Shown piece by piece: positions 44,837 through 51,516 of a stretch of 64,000 bases of DNA. Every line of letters begins with the position of its first letter. The stretch's first letter is position 1. The notes beneath the pieces were generated by a model. That model was not told the DNA's origin. It saw only the letters and a program-made list of their open reading frames with translations, and searched no databases. This DNA is from an uncultured Clostridia bacterium (GTDB taxonomy: Bacteria > Bacillota > Clostridia > Christensenellales > Borkfalkiaceae): NCBI GenBank assembly GCA_934278995.1, contig CAKQWM010000003.1, positions 124,001 through 188,000 of the forward strand, given 5' to 3'. Position numbers and translations under genes: made by a program.

Positions 44837-45132
44837 TAGGGATTCCATTCGTCATCGCTAATTACCGAAAAGGCGTCTTTTCAGCCCTTTTCCGTGACCG
44901 CTCGGGAGCAGTACGGATAGTACGGCATCCCTTACGCTCACGAAAAATCATCTGAAAATGCGCTCTTTTCGGTGCGAAGCATTTTTGCGGCGAAGAAATC
45001 GCCGATTTAGGTTAAGTTTTTGCAAGGCAAACGACCGAAAGCGTACTATACGTACGGTGATGGGAGTTTAACACAGCAAAAACCGATTTGTTCCCGCAAA
45101 AATAATTAGTGATAATGATTGGAATCCCTCTA
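44837..45132. mobile_element. MITE-like element with about 26-bp terminal inverted repeats
   Basis: The ends at about 44837-44864 and 45103-45132 are inverted copies. GGGATTCC is identical at both, and 22 of 26 aligned positions match overall through CTAATTA. Internally CCGAAAAGGCGTCTTTTCAG (44865 onward) and CTGAAAATGCGC...CTTTTCGG near 44952 form a second stem, and GTACGGATAGTACGG has an inverted counterpart near 45046. No ORF is inside. A target-site duplication is not clear; CTA occurs at both edges. It could be a non-autonomous transposon or a large structured RNA element. Confidence 0.55.
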
Positions 45133-45174
45133 AAATAAAAATAAGCCCCGACGTAAACAGCCAAGACGAGCAAC

Positions 45175-45229
45175 CGAAGATACGTATAAACTTCTATATG
45201 AAGATGCGTATAACCTTCGATATTTTTTT
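45175..45229 (+). terminator. Hairpin with T-run upstream of glyA
   Basis: CGAAG-ATACG pairs with CGTAT-CTTCG around an inner CTTC/GAAG stem (45175-45219), followed by seven T residues. It lies before the glyA promoter, so it may terminate transcription entering from the inverted-repeat element. Nothing else was seen in 45230-45340. Confidence 0.5.
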
Positions 45230-45344
45230 ACATTTTATAATAAAACGTTTCTTTTGTCAAGCATAATAAAGGGGGTTTTAGTTTCGCCTTTTACTTCAAA
45301 AACTTTTTTCTTTTAAAGGCTTTGAAATTCCTTTGCCAAATAAT

Positions 45345-45373
45345 TTGATTTTTGTATCTTTTTATGTTATCAT
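45345..45373 (+). promoter_or_regulatory. glyA promoter
   Basis: TTGATT (45345-45350), a 17-nt spacer and TATCAT (45368-45373) with a TG one base upstream of the -10 (extended -10). Confidence 0.6.
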
Positions 45374-45409
45374 CGTACCATAAACTGACTTTTAAACGGA
45401 GGATAAAGT

Positions 45410-46651
45410 ATGCCGATCGGTTATTCTCACCTTAAATTTTGCGATTACGTTATTTACGACGCCATCAAAAGCGAAACCAAAAGACAAAAAAATACGTTGG
45501 AACTTATCGCAAGCGAAAATTTTGCTTCGAGAGCCGTTCTGGAAGCAATGGGTAGCGTGTTGACGAATAAATATGCAGAAGGTTATCCCGGCAAACGCTA
45601 TTACGGCGGTTGTAAGAACATCGATATTATCGAGAGCGTAGCAATAGAAAGATTAAAAACGTTGTACGGCGCGGAACACGCAAACGTTCAGCCTCATAGC
45701 GGCGCAAGCGCAAATTTTGCGGTTTATTTCGCCCTTTTATCCCCCGGCGACACTTTAATGGGCATGAGTTTATCCCACGGCGGACACCTTACCCACGGTT
45801 CTCCCGTGAACGTAAGCGGTAAATATTTCAATATCGTACCGTACGGCGTCGATCCCTCAAGCGGATTGATCGATTACGACGAAGTCGAAAAACTCGCAAA
45901 AAATACAAAGCCTAAAATGATAGTTGCGGGAGCAAGCGCCTACCCTCGCGCAATAGATTTTGCAAGGTTCAGACAAATTGCCGATGAAGTCGGCGCCTAT
46001 CTGATGGTAGATATGGCGCATATCGCGGGGCTTGTGGCGGCAGGGCTTCATCAAAACCCCGTCCCTTACGCCGACGTGGTTACGAGTACGACTCATAAAA
46101 CGTTACGCGGTCCGCGCGGCGGTATTATTCTGTGTAAAGAAAAGTGCGCTAAACTAATAGATAAAGCCATATTCCCCGGAACGCAGGGCGGTCCCCTCGA
46201 ACACGTCATAGCGGGTAAAGCGGTCGCTTTCGGCGAAGCGTTGCGCCCCGAATTTAAGTCTTATCAAAAACAAGTCGTTTTAAACGCGAAAACGATGGCG
46301 GACGAGTTTACGAAAAACGGCATCGATCTCGTTTCGGGCGGAACGGATAATCACCTGATGCTTCTCGACTTATCGGACACCCTCGTTACGGGCATGGAAG
46401 CAGAAAACCTTTTGGAAAAAGCAAATATCACCGTAAACAAAAACACCGTGCCGAACGAAAAACGTAAACCTACCGTAACGAGCGGTATAAGAATAGGCAC
46501 GCCCGCCGTTACGACGAGAGGAATGAAAGAAGCCGAGATGATTACGATTGCCGATATTATTTCGGACGTAATAATAAACGGCAAATCCGCAATCAAAAAA
46601 GCCCGTAAAACGGTTGCCGATATGTGCAAACGTTTCCCCTTGGATTACTGA
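45410..46651 (+). CDS. glyA: Serine hydroxymethyltransferase
   Basis: A 413-residue PLP enzyme that interconverts serine and glycine and charges tetrahydrofolate with one-carbon units. NTLELIASENFASRAV, GYPGKRYYGGC, QPHSGASANFAVYFALL and the Schiff-base Lys in TTHKTLRGPRGG are all present. GGAGGATAAAGT leads into the ATG. The gene stands alone between its own promoter and the tRNA-Ala promoter. Length is normal and no anomalies are seen. Confidence 0.97.
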   Translation: MPIGYSHLKFCDYVIYDAIKSETKRQKNTLELIASENFASRAVLEAMGSVLTNKYAEGYPGKRYYGGCKNIDIIESVAIERLKTLYGAEHANVQPHSGASANFAVYFALLSPGDTLMGMSLSHGGHLTHGSPVNVSGKYFNIVPYGVDPSSGLIDYDEVEKLAKNTKPKMIVAGASAYPRAIDFARFRQIADEVGAYLMVDMAHIAGLVAAGLHQNPVPYADVVTSTTHKTLRGPRGGIILCKEKCAKLIDKAIFPGTQGGPLEHVIAGKAVAFGEALRPEFKSYQKQVVLNAKTMADEFTKNGIDLVSGGTDNHLMLLDLSDTLVTGMEAENLLEKANITVNKNTVPNEKRKPTVTSGIRIGTPAVTTRGMKEAEMITIADIISDVIINGKSAIKKARKTVADMCKRFPLDY

Positions 46652-46785
46652 ATTTTGCGCAACTTTCAAACCGACTATAAATATACTTTATAACTATTTA
46701 ACGTTTATAACGGCTTTTTATTTCAAAAGCAGATAATTTTCTTTGATTTTTTAGTAGTATAGTCGTAAAAATATCGAAAAAACGA

Positions 46786-46814
46786 TTGATTTTTACCTTT
46801 TCGTGTGTTATCAT
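46786..46814 (+). promoter_or_regulatory. tRNA-Ala promoter
   Basis: TTGATT (46786-46791), 17 nt and TATCAT (46809-46814), again with TGT before the -10 as at glyA and lexA. Confidence 0.6.
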
Positions 46815-46833
46815 ATATAAGGTAACACGCCAC

Positions 46834-46908
<75 letters not shown>

Positions 46909-46909
<1 letters not shown>

Positions 46910-46946
46910 GCAAAAAAGGATAGGTTTATGCCTATCCTTTTTTGCT
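46909..46946. terminator. Terminator of tRNA-Ala
   Basis: A perfect 16-bp inverted repeat AGCAAAAAAGGATAGG with its complement around a 6-nt loop, with T-runs on either strand. Confidence 0.85.
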
Positions 46947-46984
46947 GGCGGATAGATACAAAAGGGAACGGCGGATTATATAAA

Positions 46985-47148
46985 ACACCTCATCCGTCGC
47001 TACGCGACACCTTCCTCCTCCGAGGGGAAGGCTGATATGGACGGGCGAAATATATAAAACAATCCCTCCGTCACGCTGACGCGTGCCACCTCCCTTTACA
47101 CAAGGGAGGCTAAAATGTTTTCCTATTTTATACAAGGGAGGCTAAAAC
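46985..47148. repeat. Dispersed intergenic repeat, two diverged copies and a fragment
   Basis: Unit A (46985-47033) and unit B (47061-47111) share the plan CC-CCGTC-hairpin-CACCTTCC-hairpin-GGAAGGCT. Each has a small GC-rich hairpin (GTCGCTACGCGAC; CACGCTGACGCGTG) followed by a pyrimidine/purine stem (CCTTCC...GGAAGG; CCTCCC...GGGAGG). A third partial copy (TACAAGGGAGGCTAAAA) follows at about 47130-47148. Elements of this kind are widespread between genes of gut Clostridia. No coding potential was seen. Confidence 0.6.
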
Positions 47149-47202
47149 ACAGAAAAGCGAATTTAAAAGTTTAACCGAAGAAATTTCAGGGAGGATATTA
47201 TT

Positions 47203-47667
47203 TTGAGCAATAACAAACAACTGACCATAACTGCGGTTGAAGACGCATTAAAGCGTTTAAGCGAAGAAAAAACTGTTGAAAGCGCAATAAACTACGCCGT
47301 ACAATACTTTGAGCGTTTCAAAGGCAGGCAGGGTTATTACGATTATTTTATTATGTCGAAAAACGATCCGTACAGCGTTTTTAAAGGTCATTACGCGGGA
47401 AACTACGTCAAATTTACCTACGACGGGAAGGACGAAAACGGAACGCTTAAATTTAACGTTATAGCCTACGCCGAAAACGATTTTCCCTGTTCGATGAGTA
47501 ACTACGAAGCCTTAATGGAAAGTTTGCTTGAAGAAATAAAAAAACGTTCCTTTAGCGACGTAATCAAACCCGCTATCAACAAAATCAATTCTAAAATCAA
47601 GCAATTTTGCGACGTAAAACTTACTTTTTCATTCAACGTTAAATGGAAAATGAAAATTATCGATTAA
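47203..47667 (+). CDS. Hypothetical protein, 154 residues
   Basis: I do not recognise this protein. It starts with TTG (47203-47205), supported by AGGGAGG 8 nt upstream, and is followed by its own terminator. It is soluble with no signal peptide: a helical N-terminus (AVEDALKRLSEEKTVESAINYAVQYF), a strand-rich middle (YVKFTYDGKDENGTLKFNVIAY) and a basic C-terminal third (KPAINKINSKIKQF). It sits between the dispersed repeats and the tandem terminators and has no informative neighbours. Confidence 0.7.
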   Translation: MSNNKQLTITAVEDALKRLSEEKTVESAINYAVQYFERFKGRQGYYDYFIMSKNDPYSVFKGHYAGNYVKFTYDGKDENGTLKFNVIAYAENDFPCSMSNYEALMESLLEEIKKRSFSDVIKPAINKINSKIKQFCDVKLTFSFNVKWKMKIID

Positions 47668-47672
47668 AAAAT

Positions 47673-47712
47673 GCCGAAGTTACGGAAAGATTTTCCCGAC
47701 TTCGGTTTTTTT
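47673..47712 (+). terminator. Terminator of the 154-residue gene
   Basis: CCGAAGT (47674-47680) pairs with ACTTCGG (47699-47705), followed by seven T residues. Confidence 0.8.
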
Positions 47713-47750
47713 AAGCCGAAATTCAAAATTCATATACTTTTTTAGACACT

Positions 47751-48022
47751 ATAAACGCAAAAAAACCGCCCGAAGACGGTTTTTATACAGAGATTTTTGA
47801 CGTTTTAGATAATTCATAAATTTTTCTTAAATTTAGTTTTTAAAAAGAAGAAAAATACTTTAATAAACAGAATAAACGCAAAAAAACCGTCGAAAGACGG
47901 TTTTATACAAAGGTTTTTGACGTTTTAGATAATTCATAAATTTTTCTTAAATTTAGTTTTTATAAAGGAAAAAAAGTATTAACAAGCGAAATAAACGCAA
48001 AAAAACCGCCCGAAGACGGTTT
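47751..48022. repeat. Tandem array of terminator-bearing units
   Basis: Units begin at 47751, 47872 and 47991 with ATAAACGCAAAAAAACCG. The first two are 121 and 119 bp and nearly identical through the GACGTTTTAGATAATTC block; the third is truncated after the hairpin. Each has an AAAAACCGYC...GACGGTTTT hairpin able to terminate in both directions. The array lies between convergent genes. Confidence 0.85.
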
Positions 48023-48170
48023 TTTGTATGATAAATATTTTTTTCGATTTGTAAGATAAATATCGGTTTACGATTTGTAAGATAAATATTTTTTTCGATT
48101 TGTAAGATAAATATCGGTTTTCAATTTGAAAGATAAATCTCGTTTCGATTTGAAAAATATCGGTTTTGGC
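48023..48170. repeat. AT-rich degenerate tandem repeat
   Basis: About five units of 26-27 bp share CGATTTGTAAGATAAATAT and alternate between TTTTTT and CGGTTT extensions. They lie directly downstream of the uL15-tailed membrane protein gene. Confidence 0.75.
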
Positions 48171-48181
48171 GCGAATAAACC

Positions 48182-50098
48182 TTAGTCTTCGATTTGTACA
48201 ACCCTTCCGCCGGTCAAAAGAATCATTTTAACGGCGTTTACGGTGAAATCATTTGCTTCGACGATAAGCGGTTTATTTAAAAGTCCCCTGCCAAGCACTT
48301 TTACGTAGCCAGCGTTTTTGGGCGCAAGGTTCTTTTTTATAAGAGTACGCACGTTGACGGTATCGCCCGAAGCAAAGCATTTTGAAAGAGTATCGACGTT
48401 AATTATTGCTTTTTTATTACCTTTCGGGTATTTATTATCGACGTTTGTAACCGTTTCGATTAAACTTTCGGCTTTTTCGTCGGTCATTTCTTTTTCCGCT
48501 TTCGGCACGGTTACCGACTCGACTATTTCAAAATCTCTTTCGGTAAGCGGTTTTATTTCTTCCTTGCTGTCGGTAAAATTCGGAACGGAATCGTCGGTTT
48601 CGGTTTCTATGGCTTCGTCGCTATTTTCCGCGGCGGGTGCTTCCTCCGCTTCAGCGGGCGCCTCCTCTGCTTCAACAGGCGTTTCTGCCGTTTCAATCGG
48701 CGGTTCTAACGCTTCGGCTTCTTTGGTTTCGGCTTCGTCAGTCATAACGGCGACTTCGTCAACCTTAAATTCTTCCTCCGCTTCAACAGGCGTTTCCTCG
48801 GCTTCAACCGTTGTTTCTGCCATTTCAACGGGCGTTTCTGCTGTTTCGGCGGTCGTAGCCGCAACTTCGTCAGCCTTAAATTCTATTTCTTCGGCTTCGT
48901 CAAGACTTACTTCGGATATGACGGCAAGAGGCGCGTCGCTTCCGCGCAACTTCGGTAACGGCGACGGCTCAACGTAATCGAACAAATCGTTACGAACGCT
49001 TTCAAAAGAAGTTTCGTCGTCGGTTTTAATAACTTTAACGAGTTTCAAGTCGATCAATTCTTCAAGCGACTTGTATTCGGGATAAAAATCTACCTCGTCT
49101 TTATCGAAACGTTTCAGACCGAGTTTTTCGGACATTACGTAAATCAATTCTTTTGCCCATCTTACCGAGCGGTTGGACTTGATTTTCAAACGCATCGGAA
49201 CGGCTTGATATTTTTTAACCCCGGAAACGTCTTTAAAGTGATATTTGGTATCGGCAAATTCGGAAGGATCGAGCGCGAGATACAACGAAAGGGTTTTTCC
49301 GGTAATCGCAAATTTAGCGATAACGGGGCGCCCCGCGCGGAAGGTTTCAAAATGCCAACTCATTCTCGCCTTTGCCTTTTTATAGGATAAAAGTTCGTTT
49401 TTTAACGCGCTGTATCTTTCTTTCAACAAATCGTTCGACTGACAAAGTTTTGCCGAAAAACTTTTTACGTAACGTATCTTTACGTTTATGCCGGCAAAAC
49501 TCGGCTTTTTAACGACCGAATATCCGGTTAAACCGTCGGCGGGCGGGGTTGTTACACCGTAGGAATCTGTCGGCGTGAAAACATCTTCTTTTGCATCGAA
49601 AGCGACGGGTTCGTTTTCTGTCGCTTCATCGACGGGGAGGTCGATAACCGTTTCTTCTATATCCGCTTTTTCTACCGCATCTTCGGCGGTTTCTTCGGCG
49701 GTGACTTCGGTGGCGGCTGCTTCTTCGGCTACGGATTCCTTTACGTCGTTTAAGGAATCGAGTTTTTCGGGCGACTGAATTTTATCAAGCCCGAAAACTT
49801 CATTAAAAATCTCATCCCGCGCTTTTTCGGAAACAGGTTCGCATACGGCTGGTTCGGCTTCGGTTTTTTGTTCGCATACGGTGGGTTCGGCTTCGTCGCA
49901 AACGGTATCGGTAGCGTTATTTTTGATTTCAGAACTTTCGCTTACGCTACCCGTCGGGCGTTTTTTGCCGTAAATTTTTCTTAAAATTAAAGAAACCGCT
50001 ATAACTTCAACCAAAATTACGCCTAAAACAATTAAAACGGAAAGCAACACGTTTTTAGCCGTCCAGGACAAAACAAGCAAATTCATCTCCGTCAACAT
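48182..50098 (-). CDS. Membrane-anchored acidic protein with ribosomal uL15-like C-terminal domain
   Basis: A 638-residue protein not assigned to a named family. One N-terminal membrane helix (about residues 14-38) is followed by a basic KKRP. A long acidic Glu/Ala/Thr/Val-rich linker comes next, then a compact central domain (about 195-350) with RYVKSFSAKL, YSALKNELLSYKK and GKTLSLYLALDP. A second acidic repetitive linker (EAEE, AETPVE repeats) precedes the last 75 residues. These read INVDTLSK, VNVRTLIKKNL, VKVLGRGLLNKPLIVEA and LLTGGRVVQI, which follow the C-terminal half of ribosomal protein uL15. GGAGG precedes the ATG. Membrane tethering of ribosomes or RNA is a guess. The linkers' low complexity warns against reading function into them. 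Confidence 0.8.
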   Translation of the reverse strand: MLTEMNLLVLSWTAKNVLLSVLIVLGVILVEVIAVSLILRKIYGKKRPTGSVSESSEIKNNATDTVCDEAEPTVCEQKTEAEPAVCEPVSEKARDEIFNEVFGLDKIQSPEKLDSLNDVKESVAEEAAATEVTAEETAEDAVEKADIEETVIDLPVDEATENEPVAFDAKEDVFTPTDSYGVTTPPADGLTGYSVVKKPSFAGINVKIRYVKSFSAKLCQSNDLLKERYSALKNELLSYKKAKARMSWHFETFRAGRPVIAKFAITGKTLSLYLALDPSEFADTKYHFKDVSGVKKYQAVPMRLKIKSNRSVRWAKELIYVMSEKLGLKRFDKDEVDFYPEYKSLEELIDLKLVKVIKTDDETSFESVRNDLFDYVEPSPLPKLRGSDAPLAVISEVSLDEAEEIEFKADEVAATTAETAETPVEMAETTVEAEETPVEAEEEFKVDEVAVMTDEAETKEAEALEPPIETAETPVEAEEAPAEAEEAPAAENSDEAIETETDDSVPNFTDSKEEIKPLTERDFEIVESVTVPKAEKEMTDEKAESLIETVTNVDNKYPKGNKKAIINVDTLSKCFASGDTVNVRTLIKKNLAPKNAGYVKVLGRGLLNKPLIVEANDFTVNAVKMILLTGGRVVQIED

Positions 50099-50276
50099 GA
50101 TAATCCTCCAAAAACGACGCAGTAACAGAATTATTCCGGACTACGCAACTTGTACGAAAAGTATATAACACAATGAACGATTTGTCAAGGCTTTTTAAAA
50201 AAACTCCCCGTATAAACGAGAAGTTTTTTAAATAATTTAATATCCTTGTAAATTTGACTATCCGTCGTAATCGGCG

Positions 50277-50699
50277 TTACTTAGCCGCATCGATAGCCGC
50301 TTTCGTACCGGCGTAAATCATTTTACCAGATCTTTTTACTATAATATCGCTTTCGGTATCCTTCTTTTCTTCCTTTTCAAGGTAAGGTTTTGCTTTATCC
50401 CAGCAATTTTTAGCGGCGGTGGCGTCTTTAAAGTAAATTATGGTAACGGTATCTACGCTTTTGTCATCGTTGGTTTTAGTACCGCTTACGATTGCGATAA
50501 TATCCCCTCTTTGGCAACCTAACGCCGTTTCCGTCACGGTAAGACTAAGGGCGTCGCTGAATTTCGTGGTGCTGTAACCTGCTTTTTCAAGCCCGGCTTT
50601 CGCCTTATCGGGGTTAGAGTTTGGCGAGCAAGCGACTAACGCTGTGGATAAGAACACGGCAATTAACAATACCGCTAAAACTTTAGACAATTTTTTCAT
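50277..50699 (-). CDS. Small putative lipoprotein
   Basis: A 140-residue secreted lipoprotein. The signal peptide MKKLSKVLAVLLIAVFLSTA leads to the lipobox LVAC with Cys24. The mature part has an alpha/beta pattern (KAGLEKAGYSTTKFSD, DTVTIIYFKDATAAKNCWDKAK) and a C-terminal KRSGKMIYAGTKAAIDAAK. The last block resembles small clostridial lipoproteins of unknown function. It is transcribed from its own promoter at 50773-50801 and is not clearly linked to neighbours. Confidence 0.8.
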   Translation of the reverse strand: MKKLSKVLAVLLIAVFLSTALVACSPNSNPDKAKAGLEKAGYSTTKFSDALSLTVTETALGCQRGDIIAIVSGTKTNDDKSVDTVTIIYFKDATAAKNCWDKAKPYLEKEEKKDTESDIIVKRSGKMIYAGTKAAIDAAK

Positions 50700-51027
50700 A
50701 AAAAGTCCTCCTTATAATGTAGTAAGGCTTAACGGGCGCCGGGAAACGCATCGCATAAACTCTTACGAGAATAGTTTACCCGAAGATAAACCTTTTGTCA
50801 ATAAAAACGAGTAAATTCACCCGACGAAAATTAAATTTTTACACTTTGATAAAATGTGTCGCGTTTACAAAAGCGTTTATTAAAGCGTTTATTAAAGCGG
50901 CGATTTCTTCTCCGCAACAATGCTTAGGTAATAAGCAGATGACGAACAGAATCCGAACCGTGAATAATATTCAAAAAATCTTTTTGGTGGTTTGGTATGA
51001 TTACTCATTAAGGCGTTTTAAAAATTT
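50700..51027. other. Intergenic region with promoter and short repeats
   Basis: A minus-strand promoter for the lipoprotein gene is visible: TTGACA (50796-50801), 17 nt and TAAACT (50773-50778). Near 50868-50898 a short unit GCGTTTATTAAA is tandemly repeated. No gene is convincing; a plus-strand frame here has no ribosome site and runs into the XRE gene. Confidence 0.5.
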
Positions 51028-51324
51028 TTACAAAAATTTTAAAAGCGCTTCTCTTTTTTCGGGGGTAAGTTGCTTGATTTTCATCAGTATATATTTATCT
51101 TCCGAGTAATGTTCGTAGTCTTTTGAAAAAAACTCTTCTTCGGTAATTTTACACGCTTTAATTATGCGCAATAAAGTTTCGACGCTCGGAAGAAAGTCTT
51201 TTTTGCTTTCGAGCCGATTGATGTAGCCCCAGTTCATGTCTATATCCATAGATAAGGCTTTTTGGGACAATTCGGCTTTCGTACGAAAATAGCCTATCCG
51301 CGCAATGATTTCTCTTTTATCCAT
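51028..51324 (-). CDS. XRE-family helix-turn-helix regulator
   Basis: A 98-residue single-domain DNA-binding protein. RIGYFRTKAELSQKALSMDIDMNWGYINRLESKK forms the five-helix HTH_3 fold (AELSQKALSM and YINRLESKK being the core). It is followed by PSVETLLRIIKACKITEEEFF and a short C-terminal helix. It is divergent from the large surface lipoprotein gene, whose promoter region (51325-51516) it could control. Ligand and target are unknown. Confidence 0.85.
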   Translation of the reverse strand: MDKREIIARIGYFRTKAELSQKALSMDIDMNWGYINRLESKKDFLPSVETLLRIIKACKITEEEFFSKDYEHYSEDKYILMKIKQLTPEKREALLKFL

Positions 51325-51430
51325 AACGTACCGCCTGAAATATTCTACTTAAATTTTACACTTGTTTAGTGATATTATGTGACGGGTATTATGTAGTATA
51401 ATCACAACGTACACGATATTTTTGCACATA

Positions 51431-51483
51431 AATACAATATTTATTACAATTATACTATACAAAACACGAATATTATGTTATAA
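51431..51483 (+). promoter_or_regulatory. AT-rich promoter region of the surface lipoprotein operon
   Basis: Several -10-like hexamers lie between the XRE and lipoprotein genes. One pair is TTGCAC at about 51421 with TACAAT 17 nt later, and TATAAT is near 51478. The exact start cannot be chosen by eye. Confidence 0.35.
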
Positions 51484-51516
51484 TTACCATAAAAGGGAAT
51501 CGTTAAGGAGGTTATA

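Noticed and set aside
44837..45132. The inverted-repeat element as a riboswitch for glyA
   Set aside because: No known one-carbon or glycine riboswitch signature was found, and a terminator-like hairpin and a separate promoter lie between it and glyA.
48182..50098. Possibility that the uL15-like gene encodes the ribosomal protein itself
   Set aside because: It is 638 residues with a membrane helix and lacks the Gly/Arg-rich N-terminal half of real uL15. It is also not in a ribosomal protein cluster.
50795..51109. Plus-strand frame of 104 codons
   Set aside because: It overlaps the XRE gene end, contains a short tandem repeat and lacks a ribosome site; no family resemblance.
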